Of a stretch of 14,815 nt of DNA, positions 1-7,137 are shown one piece after another (within the stretch, counting starts at the first letter, position 1; every line of letters starts with the position of its first letter). This DNA is from Paratractidigestivibacter sp963658035 (GTDB lineage Bacteria; Actinomycetota; Coriobacteriia; Coriobacteriales; Atopobiaceae): positions 1-14,815 of the forward strand of contig CAVKOL010000050.1 of assembly GCA_963658035.1 (NCBI GenBank), given 5' to 3'. The translations under genes were made by a program, and so were the position numbers. Under the pieces are notes generated by a model that saw only the letters and a program-made list of their open reading frames with translations, was not told where the DNA came from and did not search any database.

Positions 1-34
1 AGTCAGTCCGTGGGAGAGCAGGACGCCGCTGACC
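1..34 (+). rRNA. rrf: 5S ribosomal RNA, 3' end only
   Basis: The first ~34 bases match the conserved 3' end of bacterial 5S rRNA: a GTGGGAGAGCAGGACGCCGC core (positions 10-29), the pattern seen in actinobacterial 5S genes, followed by the end of the closing helix (GCTGACC). The 5' part lies outside the window. The strong terminator at 67-106 just downstream agrees with this being the end of an rRNA operon. The exact 3' end (about 33-38) is an estimate. Confidence 0.82.
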
Positions 35-66
35 ACCTTGGGGCGTTTCGTTGTTTGAAGAACGCC

Positions 67-106
67 AAGGACCCTTTCCCCGTAACCGGGGAGAGGGTCC
101 TTTTTC
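67..106 (+). terminator. Intrinsic terminator of the rRNA operon
   Basis: A 16-bp stem (67-82 pairing with 87-102, one G-T wobble) closes a four-base loop (TAAC) and runs into TTTTT at 101-105. It is a textbook rho-independent terminator placed 30 bases after the 5S end. A second, weaker inverted repeat (GGCGTT 42-47 with AACGCC 61-66) lies between the 5S end and this stem and could be a processing hairpin. Confidence 0.9.
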
Positions 107-121
107 GTATAGATGGGTTTA

Positions 122-131
122 ACGATTAAGT
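122..131 (+). promoter_or_regulatory. ACGATTAAGT motif, copy 1
   Basis: The ten-base word ACGATTAAGT lies upstream of the TauE-family gene. The same word recurs at 8252-8261 and 8474-8483, each time in non-coding DNA. Just downstream is a looser direct repeat (GATTAAGTGC at 124-133, GGTTAAGCTGC at 134-144). It could be an operator or part of a promoter; the role is inferred only from repetition and position. Confidence 0.4.
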
Positions 132-193
132 GCGGTTAAGCTGCTACGATGAGGTTTGTTACTGGTTGTCTGCAGCTTTGGAGCATCTTGTCT

Positions 194-1012
194 ATGGGTT
201 TCTCGCCGGCTATTTTGCTTGTTTTTCTCGTTGCGTTTCTCGCCTCGTTGCTGGGTCCTTTGTGCGGGATCGGGGGCGGGGTCATTATCAAGCCGGTGGT
301 CGATGCCATGGGAATCATGCCGGTGGCCACGGTCTCGTTTTTGTCGAGCGTCTCGGTGCTCACGATGTCGCTTGCAACGTTGACCCAAAACGCTGTGTCC
401 AAGACCTCGACGGTCAACGTCAAGAGTATGCTACCGCTGGCGCTGGGCTCGGCCGTTGGCGGCGTCGCGGGCAAGATGACCTTTAACTACCTGGGCAAAT
501 CGGTCTTCTCGGATGCTGAGTTGGTCGGCGCGGTGCAGGCCGTCATCTTGATTGTCTTGACCGCTCTGGTGTTTGCTTATACGGTCAAGCGCGACAGCGT
601 GTCTTCGTTAGACGTGCAAAGCTCGGTGGCTAAGGCGGTCATTGGGTTTGTGGCTGGCGCGCTTTGGTCGTTTTTGGGTATTGGCGGCGGGCCGTTTAAT
701 CTGGCAATCCTCACGTTCTTCTTTGCGATGGACACCAAGCCGGCGGCTCAGGCGTCGCTCTTTATCATCGCGTTCTCGCAGACGGCGAGCTTGATTTACT
801 CGCTGGTCTTGGGCGGCCTGCCCGAGTTTGCGCCTGTGGCGCTTGTGGGCATGTGCGTGGCCGCGGTCGCGGGCTCGGTCGTAGGTCGCAAGATCGCACG
901 CAAGGTGAGCTCTAAGACCATCGACAGGACCTACCTGTTTGCCTTGGTGCTCATCATCTGCATCTGCGTGTATAACTTTGCGCGCTTTACTGGGATCTTC
1001 TCAGTGTCTTAA
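194..1012 (+). CDS. TauE/SafE-family sulfite/sulfonate-type membrane permease
   Basis: A polytopic membrane protein of 272 residues with about eight hydrophobic segments arranged as two related halves. Each half starts with the family signature GIGGG (residues 25-29 and 162-166), the hallmark of the TauE/SafE (DUF81) family of putative anion, sulfite or organosulfonate exporters. The start at 194 is preferred because TTGGAG lies ten bases upstream and the protein then opens directly into a membrane segment. An ATG at 149 is in frame and would add 15 residues but has no visible ribosome binding site. The gene follows the rRNA terminator, so it needs its own promoter; ACGATTAAGT (122-131) sits in this leader. 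Its last 26 bases overlap the end of the convergent isomerase gene. The transported substrate cannot be read from sequence. Confidence 0.88.
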   Translation: MGFSPAILLVFLVAFLASLLGPLCGIGGGVIIKPVVDAMGIMPVATVSFLSSVSVLTMSLATLTQNAVSKTSTVNVKSMLPLALGSAVGGVAGKMTFNYLGKSVFSDAELVGAVQAVILIVLTALVFAYTVKRDSVSSLDVQSSVAKAVIGFVAGALWSFLGIGGGPFNLAILTFFFAMDTKPAAQASLFIIAFSQTASLIYSLVLGGLPEFAPVALVGMCVAAVAGSVVGRKIARKVSSKTIDRTYLFALVLIICICVYNFARFTGIFSVS

Positions 1013-2255
1013 ACATAAGCTGCTTGTAGGCCTCGACGCCGGGCTGGTCAAAGGGGTTGAGGCCCATGAGGGTGGCCGAGAGATAGCACGAGAAGGCAAA
1101 GAAGTAGAAGAGCATGCCAAGGTGGCGCTCGTCTGCGCTGTCGACCTCAAGGGTAAGGACCGGCAGGGTGCCTGCGTGGGCCTCACGGGTGGCTGAGAAG
1201 CTCGCTTTGTTGATGTCCCAGAAGTCGGTGCCGTCGAGGTAGCCAAAGCCGTCTGGGACGTCTGTGGGGCCTAGGACAAGGCTGTCGAGGTCGGTGGGCT
1301 CCACAAGGTCGATGAAGGTCTCGAAGAGCTGGTGCGTGCCGTCCTGGACATACTGGCCCAGGCTGTGGAGCTCCTCGGAGTACTCGGCGCTGGCGGGAAA
1401 GAGGCCGCGGCCGCACTTGCCCTCCGACTCGCCGAAGAGCTGCTCCCACCACTTGCTAAACCAGCGAAAACGGGGCTCGAAGAAGCTCAAGAGCTCGACG
1501 CGGTAACCCTTGTCCCACAAGAGCATGCGGGCGCAGGCGTAGAGAAGGGCGTCGTTGTGCGCGACGGGCGTCTGGCGGCAGAGGGCCTCCATCTCACGTG
1601 CGCCTGCGACCAGGGCGTCCACGTCAACTCCGGCGCAGGCCAAGGGGAGTAGGTGCACGGCGGTGAGCGCGGTATAGCGGCCTCCTACGTTGGTGGCAAA
1701 GGGCACGAAGGCGTAGCCCTGCTCGGTTGCCAGGGCGTCAAGGGACGAACCGATGGTGCCGCAGCACACGATGCGGCGGGAGGCCTCCTCGGCACCGTAC
1801 TTGGCCACCAGCCACTGGCGTAGAAGCCTAAAGGAGCTGCCCGGCTCCAGGGTCTCGAAGTTCTTGGCGATGCAGTCGATTACGACGTCGTGGCCCTCGA
1901 GGGACGCCAGCATGAGGTTCAAGGCCTGGGCCGAGAGGGTGTTGCCCGCGTAGACGATGCGCATGCCGTGCGGCCGCAGCGCCTCGATGACCGAGCGCGC
2001 GGCGTTGTTGGAGCCCCCGACGCCGATGATCACAAAGGTATCGGCAATCGACTGGTAGCGGGCCGCCATGGCCTTGACCTGCTCGAGGGTCTTCTCGCCG
2101 GCCCATTCGTCGACAGACAACCAGCCCAGGCTGTCCGCATAGCGCGGCTCGCCCGCGGCACAGGTGGCCAGGGCGTCTGCATGGGCGCAGGCCATTTCTT
2201 GCAGTTGGGGTGCCGAGAAGAACTTGCTGGCGTGGCTGTAGTCGAGGGCGATCAT
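987..2255 (-). CDS. pgi: Glucose-6-phosphate isomerase family protein with an altered phosphate loop
   Basis: A 422-residue protein that aligns along its length with bacterial phosphoglucose isomerases, which interconvert aldose and ketose 6-phosphates. Landmarks: GVGGS (78-82), GGRYT (191-195), the active-site block QLFGESEGK (272-280, catalytic Glu276), LHSLGQ (His297) and NPFDQPGVEAYK (Lys411). The sugar-phosphate loop, usually SKSGTTTE or SKTFTTQE, here reads AKNFETLE (130-137): the first Ser is Ala and a Glu is introduced, so the natural substrate may not be ordinary glucose 6-phosphate. The start is fixed by AAGGAG six bases upstream. It is the last gene of the operon, 72 bases after the LarA-family gene, and its stop lies inside the convergent permease gene. 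Isomerase fold and chemistry are secure; the substrate is not. Confidence 0.9.
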   Translation of the reverse strand: MIALDYSHASKFFSAPQLQEMACAHADALATCAAGEPRYADSLGWLSVDEWAGEKTLEQVKAMAARYQSIADTFVIIGVGGSNNAARSVIEALRPHGMRIVYAGNTLSAQALNLMLASLEGHDVVIDCIAKNFETLEPGSSFRLLRQWLVAKYGAEEASRRIVCCGTIGSSLDALATEQGYAFVPFATNVGGRYTALTAVHLLPLACAGVDVDALVAGAREMEALCRQTPVAHNDALLYACARMLLWDKGYRVELLSFFEPRFRWFSKWWEQLFGESEGKCGRGLFPASAEYSEELHSLGQYVQDGTHQLFETFIDLVEPTDLDSLVLGPTDVPDGFGYLDGTDFWDINKASFSATREAHAGTLPVLTLEVDSADERHLGMLFYFFAFSCYLSATLMGLNPFDQPGVEAYKQLMFKTLRRSQ

Positions 2256-2271
2256 GGGCGCTCCTTTTCAA

Positions 2272-2303
2272 AACCGGCGCCCGCAGGTGCGCGGACGCCG
2301 GTT
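2272..2303 (-). promoter_or_regulatory. Hairpin between the LarA-family gene and the isomerase gene
   Basis: AACCGGCG (2272-2279) and CGCCGGTT (2296-2303) form an 8-bp perfect stem. On the minus strand the stem runs straight into TTTTG and then the ribosome binding site of the isomerase gene, so it resembles a weak terminator or attenuator, or an mRNA-processing stem, inside the operon. The short U-run suggests partial read-through at most. Confidence 0.5.
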
Positions 2304-2315
2304 GGGGGGATTAGC

Positions 2316-2327
2316 TACAACGTTGTA
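2316..2327. promoter_or_regulatory. Perfect 12-bp palindrome, LacI-type operator candidate
   Basis: TACAACGTTGTA is a perfect palindrome with the AACGTT core common in LacI-family operators. It directly abuts the stop codon of the LarA-family gene (2328-2330) and lies 60 bases before the isomerase start. The operon's first gene encodes a LacI-type protein, so an internal operator is plausible, but binding is inferred only. Confidence 0.35.
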
Positions 2328-3824
2328 CTAGCAGCCGCAGGGGTGCGCGGGCGCATCGTCGCGGAAGTGGCTGTTTTGCGACGGGTCCTTCATGCACAGG
2401 TGCGGCACGGCCGAGACGTAGGCGCCGGGAAGGGCCAGGATGTTGGGGTTGCCGTCGGTGTACTTGCGCGTGGCGTCGGCGATGGCCTCCTCGAAGGTCG
2501 GGCGGGTCTTAAGGCCCATCGTGCGGGCGATGCCGGGCTTCTGCGCACCCACGATGTAGGTGGCAGAAAGGTACTTCTCGGCGAGGTTTCCGCAGGTCAT
2601 CATGCTAAAGCCGTGGAAGGGGTGGAAGGCGCCGGCAAAGCGGTACTTGCGGATGTACTCCTCGTTGGTGGCAAAGTACTCGCCGTACTTGATCATCTCG
2701 TCCAGGGTGTTCATCTTGTCGGACTGCCACAGCTCCCACTGCTCGCGCAGGTAGGGCCAGCGCTCGTCGTGGAACCAGCCGTCGCAGTAGCTGGCGATGA
2801 CAAAGACGCAGTGGTCGGACAAGATACGCTTGTGGCGGATGACCTGGGCAGATACGGCCTGCATCATCTGGATTGGGTTGGTGCCCATGCCGTCGCCGTA
2901 GTGGAACTTGGTGGGCATGCCCATGACCACGATGTCGTATTTCTTCTCGGCCCAGTGCACGTAGGTGCGCTTGTCGGCCGTCTTCCAGGCGATGGGCTGC
3001 ATCTCGGCAGCCCAGCCGGAGTTGATCTCGATCTGGCGAGACCAGGTGTCCAGCACGGCGTCGCAGCAGAAGAACTTCTTGCCCATCTTCTCTTCCATGA
3101 ACATGCCCTGCTGGTCGAACTTGTCGCGCATGAGGCTCGAGGTCGAGACGGGCACGAAGTCGGGGCGGCTCATGACGGCGGGCACGTGGTGGGCGCCGAT
3201 GGAGCGCCAGTGGGTGATGCCGGTGGCGCAGTGCTTGTAGCCGCCCGAGTAGCCGCCGTAGGGGTTGCCCTGGGTGTGGCCGATCAAGATGGCGATGTCG
3301 GACTCGTAGACCATCTTGTTCATGATCACGTGGTCGCCCTGCGGGGTGTAGCCAAGGTCAACCAGGTTGTCGTAGTTCTCGGAGTCATGGGAGTCGATCT
3401 GGTTGGTGGACTTGAACTCGTTGTAGAGGTCGTCGCCCAGGATCTGGCGCGCCTCGGCGTCGGTCGTGCGGGGGTGCAGGCCGTTGGAGAAGAGGAGAAG
3501 GACGTCGCTGTGGTGGACGCCGTTGGCAAACAACTCGTCCAAGCAGGCGCGAATCGCCACGCGGCGGTGGGAGGTGGGCTGCGTGCCGCCCTTCACGATG
3601 TCGGGGATGACGATGACGACCTTGGCGCCGGGGTGGGCAAGGTCGGCCAGCGGCTCCATGCCAATGGGGTTACGGATGCTCTCGAGGGTGGCGTTGTAGA
3701 GGCTGTCCCAGTCCTGGGGCAGGCACTCGGGGTCCTTGACCGTCTCGCCGGTGATGAAGACGTCGGTGGTGTCGGGGAGGTCTGCGGCCATCTTGCCGGT
3801 GCCGTACTCGAATTCAAGTCTCAT
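2328..3824 (-). CDS. LarA/DUF2088-family (nickel-pincer nucleotide) racemase/epimerase homologue
   Basis: A 498-residue protein, longer than typical lactate racemase LarA (about 420-430). It carries the family core GYSGGYK (191-197), in which Lys197 corresponds to the lysine that holds the nickel-pincer cofactor, His213 sixteen residues later matches a nickel-ligand His, and NGLHPRT (114-120) matches the region of the first catalytic His. Two features differ from lactate racemase: the second catalytic His, ten residues before the lysine, is Asn187, and the substrate-carboxylate Arg in the DxTRP motif appears replaced (PDIVKGG, 74-80). The protein ends in HPCGC. A substrate other than lactate, perhaps a sugar or sugar acid, is inferred. 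Cofactor-synthesis genes larB, larC and larE are not in this window. AAAGGA six bases upstream supports the start. It lies between the triose isomerase and hexose isomerase genes. Confidence 0.82.
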   Translation of the reverse strand: MRLEFEYGTGKMAADLPDTTDVFITGETVKDPECLPQDWDSLYNATLESIRNPIGMEPLADLAHPGAKVVIVIPDIVKGGTQPTSHRRVAIRACLDELFANGVHHSDVLLLFSNGLHPRTTDAEARQILGDDLYNEFKSTNQIDSHDSENYDNLVDLGYTPQGDHVIMNKMVYESDIAILIGHTQGNPYGGYSGGYKHCATGITHWRSIGAHHVPAVMSRPDFVPVSTSSLMRDKFDQQGMFMEEKMGKKFFCCDAVLDTWSRQIEINSGWAAEMQPIAWKTADKRTYVHWAEKKYDIVVMGMPTKFHYGDGMGTNPIQMMQAVSAQVIRHKRILSDHCVFVIASYCDGWFHDERWPYLREQWELWQSDKMNTLDEMIKYGEYFATNEEYIRKYRFAGAFHPFHGFSMMTCGNLAEKYLSATYIVGAQKPGIARTMGLKTRPTFEEAIADATRKYTDGNPNILALPGAYVSAVPHLCMKDPSQNSHFRDDAPAHPCGC

Positions 3825-3875
3825 GGGGTTCCTTTCTGTTTGGCGAGAAGTGCGCGGGCGCGCGGGGCGTGGGTT

Positions 3876-4715
3876 TTAGGCGTTGAGGTAGAGGTCGACG
3901 ATCTGGGCGTATTCCTGCGGGTAGAAGCCGATCTCTCCGGAGAAGCGCGTGAGGGCGATAAGGCCGCCGTCAATCTCGGGGATGGAGGCGAGCATCTGGG
4001 CGTTGTCGGCCTTAAGGCCGCCGCCGTAGACGACGTCGACGCCGGGAACCGTCGCCTTGATGAGACGGGCGACCTTTTGGATATAGGGGGCGTCTGCCGG
4101 GGTCTTGCCGGGGCCGATGCTCCAGACGGGCTCGTAGGCCACGCGGACGCCGGCAAGGTCGGCGCCCTCAAGCCCGCGGCTGACCTGGGTGGAAAGGACG
4201 TCTTCCCACTGGTCGACCTCCTCGGAGCGCTCGCCCATGCAAAAGAGGACCTTGAGGCCCGCGGCCTGGGCGCACTTGACCTCGCGGTTGAGGATGCGGT
4301 TGACCGCGGCCTCGATGTCTGCCGGGGCGGCGCCCGTCTCGCCCATGACGGAGCGCAGGTACATGCGCTCCTCGCAGTGGCCGATCAGCGTCCAGCCGCA
4401 GCCCAGCTGGGCCACGGAGTTGGCCGTGCGCAGGCTGGTGAAGGCGCCAAAGTTGCCGCCGGGTGCGGTGTCGCTGGTGTGGACGCTTTGGCTGCCGCAG
4501 CCCAGGGGCGAGCCGGCGGCGCCTGCCACGGCGCCCACAAGCTGGGCCTCGGGGAGAAAGGCGGCGAACTCGGCGACGTCGGCGTACTTCTCGGCTACTG
4601 CCTTGATCTGAGAGGTGACGGCCTGGCCCCATTGGGCGGGGGCGGCCAGGCGGTTAACGCCGCCCAGCTCGGGCGTGATGTCAAAGCGCTTGAGGTTGAG
4701 GAAGATGTGCTTCAT
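3876..4715 (-). CDS. tpiA: Triose-phosphate isomerase family protein, divergent
   Basis: A 279-residue TIM-barrel protein. The catalytic set of triose-phosphate isomerase is present: Asn7 and Lys9 in NLK, His113 in GHCEER (family GHSERR), and Glu195 in AYEPVWSIGPGKT (family YEPVWAIGTGKT). The two other phosphate-gripping elements are changed: YGGSV reads YGGGL (230-234) and the GGASL loop near the end is replaced by ALTRFSGEIGF (254-264). Interconversion of dihydroxyacetone phosphate and glyceraldehyde 3-phosphate remains the default call, but TIM homologues acting on other short ketose phosphates are known (for example erythrulose-phosphate isomerases). The ATG at 4715 follows GAAGG closely; a TTG at 4730 is in frame but less likely. 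It lies 42 bases after the kinase gene and 51 before the LarA-family gene. Confidence 0.87.
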   Translation of the reverse strand: MKHIFLNLKRFDITPELGGVNRLAAPAQWGQAVTSQIKAVAEKYADVAEFAAFLPEAQLVGAVAGAAGSPLGCGSQSVHTSDTAPGGNFGAFTSLRTANSVAQLGCGWTLIGHCEERMYLRSVMGETGAAPADIEAAVNRILNREVKCAQAAGLKVLFCMGERSEEVDQWEDVLSTQVSRGLEGADLAGVRVAYEPVWSIGPGKTPADAPYIQKVARLIKATVPGVDVVYGGGLKADNAQMLASIPEIDGGLIALTRFSGEIGFYPQEYAQIVDLYLNA

Positions 4716-4757
4716 GGGGCCTTCTTTCAAGTTGGGGTCGCGTGGGCGGCGCGGCGG

Positions 4758-5927
4758 TTAGACGAAGCTCGTGAACTTGCGCAGCGGCTCGCCCAAAAGG
4801 GGCCGCAGCCACGCGCGGTACTCGTCGGTCACACCGTTACCTGCGACGTTGATGTAGGCGTCGGGCAGGCAGCGCTCGTCGAGCATGACCTGCTCGATGG
4901 GGATGCGCACGTACTCGACGGCGTAGGGGTCGCCAGACACGCGCTTGATGCCGATCATCTTGCCCGAGTCGCCCTCCAGCACGGCGGTCACGGCGGCGCG
5001 TCCGCAGCGGATGGCTTCCTCGCGGTCGACGTCGCTTTGCCAAGCAATAGAGGCGCGGCCGAGAAGACCGGGCTTCTCGGAGCGGGACTTGTACCCAAGC
5101 TCAGAGATGATGAGGCGCGAGAGATGCGCCGAGACGTCGCCAAAGTACGTGGCGCGGCCCACCGTCATGAGGGGCGGGGCAATGGGCACGCCCGCCACGT
5201 CGTGCAAGCCCTCCGAGACCACCACGACGCCCGAGCCCTTCTCGTCGATAAGCCTTTGCACGTCGTCGAGGAAGCGCGCCTGGTCAAAGTCGCGCTCGGG
5301 CAGGTAGATGAGGTCGGGGCCGCCGCCGCCGGACTCGTCTGCCATGACGCTTGCGGCCGTCACCCACCCCGCCGAGCGGCCCATGGCCTCTACGACGGCT
5401 ACATGGATGGGAAGCCCGCGCACGTCGCAGCAGACCTCCGAGACGCTGGCCGCCATGTAGCGGGCGGCGCTCGCGAAGCCGGGCGCGTGGTCGGTCACGG
5501 CGATGTCGTTGTCCATGGTTTTGGGGATGCCCACGACGTCGATGGCCACGCCCGCGTCCTTGCAGGCGCGCCAGATCTTGCCGCAGGTGTCCATCGTGCC
5601 GTTGCCGCCGGTGGGCAAAAGCCAGCGGATGCCGTGCTTGGCCAAGGCTCGCGCCAGCTGCGCGTAGTCGGCGTCCTCAAGCGGCTTTCTGCTGGTGCCG
5701 ATGGCAGAAGACGGCGAGAAGGGCAGGCGGGCAAGGTCTGCGGCACCTACCGTCGAGAAGTCCACGAAGCGCCCCTCGAGGATGCCGTCGACGCCTCCCA
5801 GGGCACCGAGCACGCGTCCTACCTGCGGCGCATTGAGGGCCTCGTCGACCGCGCCGTAGAGCGACGCGTTGATGACGGCGGTGGGCCCGCCGCCGTGGAC
5901 GATGAGAAGACCGTCTGCGGCGGTCAT
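4758..5927 (-). CDS. 6-phosphofructokinase family (PfkA/PPi-PFK type) sugar-phosphate kinase
   Basis: A 389-residue member of the PfkA superfamily, which phosphorylates C1 of fructose 6-phosphate or similar ketoses. Visible motifs: GGGPTAVIN near the N-terminus (12-20), GGNGT (107-111), PKTMDND (135-141, catalytic Asp139), EAMGR (180-184), YLPE (208-211) and SRSEKPGLLGR. Start and overall layout resemble the clostridial diphosphate-dependent group. The donor-selectivity pair is mixed: Gly110, typical of ATP enzymes, with Lys136, typical of diphosphate enzymes. The GGD aspartate is Asn109. Donor and exact sugar are therefore open. The start codon lies one base after the aldolase stop (TAA-C-ATG), which implies translational coupling; no strong Shine-Dalgarno is visible. 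Confidence 0.88.
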   Translation of the reverse strand: MTAADGLLIVHGGGPTAVINASLYGAVDEALNAPQVGRVLGALGGVDGILEGRFVDFSTVGAADLARLPFSPSSAIGTSRKPLEDADYAQLARALAKHGIRWLLPTGGNGTMDTCGKIWRACKDAGVAIDVVGIPKTMDNDIAVTDHAPGFASAARYMAASVSEVCCDVRGLPIHVAVVEAMGRSAGWVTAASVMADESGGGGPDLIYLPERDFDQARFLDDVQRLIDEKGSGVVVVSEGLHDVAGVPIAPPLMTVGRATYFGDVSAHLSRLIISELGYKSRSEKPGLLGRASIAWQSDVDREEAIRCGRAAVTAVLEGDSGKMIGIKRVSGDPYAVEYVRIPIEQVMLDERCLPDAYINVAGNGVTDEYRAWLRPLLGEPLRKFTSFV

Positions 5928-5928
5928 G

Positions 5929-7086
5929 TTAGATCCCGGCCTTTTGATAGCGCTCGGCCATCTGGTCCAGGGTCACGCACTCGACGTCGGGCGCGTGGCC
6001 AAAGCTGCCGAACTCGACGATCAGGGTCGCGATGGCTTCCTTGACGCCCGCCTCGATGACGGCCACCAGGTCTGCCGTGTCTTGATCGGGCACGACGCCG
6101 GTCATCACGGTGTCGTAGATGGCGGGCAAGAAGGCGCGCGGGTCGGGGTTCTCGGGGTGCTCGAGCAAGAGCTTGTAGACGCCGCCCACCGAGGGGCTCT
6201 CTTGCAGCTCGGGGCGGTGCGCAAAGAGCTCGCGCATGTTGCGGGTCACGGCCAGGCGGATGTCGGTGTCGACGTTGATCTTGTTGATGCCAGCCGGGAT
6301 GGCGGCCTTGAGCTCGGCCAGGCTGATGCCGTAGGCGTTTTGGATGTTGCCGCCCAGCGCGTTGATCTCGCGCACGATGTAGGCGGGAACAGTGGACGAG
6401 CCGTGGCTCACCAGGGCGCAGTCCAGGCCCTCGTGCGCCAGGCACTCGCGCACGGCGATGGGGATCTCGCGGCGCAGCTTGACGTCCTTGCCCTTGGAGG
6501 GGCCGTGCATGGTGCCGTAGCTGATGGCCAGCGCGTCGCACTTGGTCTTGCGCACGAACTCGACGGCCGAAAGCGGGTTGGTGTAGGTGGACGAGGCGGC
6601 AAAGACGTGGTCCTCCACGCCGGCAAGCACGCCCAGCTCGCCCTCGACCGAGACGCCGCGCGGGTGCGCGTACTTCACGACCTCGCGCGTGAGCTCGACG
6701 TTCTCGTCAAAGGGCAAAGAAGAGCCGTCGATCATGACCGAGGTGTAGCCGCCCGCGATGGCGGCCTTGACGCTCTCCATGTCGCGGCCGTGGTCGAGGT
6801 GCAGGACCACGGGGATGGGGGAGTGCTCGGCGTACTTCTTGACGGCGTCGCCGATGTTCTTGGCGCCGCGGATCTTGTCCTCGGTGGTGCCGTTGGCAAA
6901 GTCGGCGCGCCCGCCCATGAAGGCGTTGGCCAAATCGGCGCCCTGCAGGATCGCTGCGCTTCTCAGCATCTCGTGGACCTCGATGGCGGCCTTTGCCTGG
7001 CACACGGCGTTGACGTTGAAGGCGCCCTGCGCGTAGCCTCCCTTTCTGGCGGCGTCCAGCACGGGCTTAAGCGGAACAAGCGACAT
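5929..7086 (-). CDS. fba: Class II fructose-bisphosphate aldolase family protein
   Basis: A 385-residue zinc-dependent class II aldolase, which cleaves fructose 1,6-bisphosphate or a related ketose phosphate into dihydroxyacetone phosphate and an aldehyde. Metal and catalytic motifs: LHLDHG (95-100; Asp98 catalytic, His99 metal), VEGELG (147-152), GTMHG (191-195, His194 metal) and SHGSSTVP (227-234, His228 metal), then KINVDTDIR (269-277). The C-terminal half (DPRAFLPA, then EFGSFG) resembles the Calvin-cycle subtype. ATG at 7086 is chosen because AGGAGG lies nine bases upstream; the longer reading frame to 7137 has no such site and overlaps the regulator's end. It follows the LacI-type gene by 51 bases and is nearly fused to the kinase gene. 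Confidence 0.9.
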   Translation of the reverse strand: MSLVPLKPVLDAARKGGYAQGAFNVNAVCQAKAAIEVHEMLRSAAILQGADLANAFMGGRADFANGTTEDKIRGAKNIGDAVKKYAEHSPIPVVLHLDHGRDMESVKAAIAGGYTSVMIDGSSLPFDENVELTREVVKYAHPRGVSVEGELGVLAGVEDHVFAASSTYTNPLSAVEFVRKTKCDALAISYGTMHGPSKGKDVKLRREIPIAVRECLAHEGLDCALVSHGSSTVPAYIVREINALGGNIQNAYGISLAELKAAIPAGINKINVDTDIRLAVTRNMRELFAHRPELQESPSVGGVYKLLLEHPENPDPRAFLPAIYDTVMTGVVPDQDTADLVAVIEAGVKEAIATLIVEFGSFGHAPDVECVTLDQMAERYQKAGI

Positions 7087-7106
7087 CTTTGAATCCCTCC
7101 TGTTTT

Positions 7107-7130
7107 GGCCTGGGGCGTTGGCGGCAGGCC
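7107..7130. promoter_or_regulatory. Small inverted repeat between regulator and aldolase genes
   Basis: GGCCTG (7107-7112) and CAGGCC (7125-7130) can pair around a 12-base loop in the short gap after the LacI-type gene. On the minus strand it is followed by AAAAC rather than a U-run, so it is not a terminator. It may affect mRNA processing, or may be chance in GC-rich DNA. Confidence 0.25.
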
Positions 7131-7137
7131 GAGCCAA

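Noticed and set aside
1890..6044. A 1384-codon plus-strand open frame antisense to five operon genes
   Set aside because: It is a GC-bias shadow: low-complexity Gly/Ala/Val/Asp-rich translation, no ribosome binding site or family resemblance, and the opposite strand carries recognisable enzymes throughout.
5869..7092. A 407-codon plus-strand frame over the aldolase gene
   Set aside because: Same kind of antisense shadow; the aldolase on the minus strand has complete metal-binding motifs and a strong ribosome binding site.
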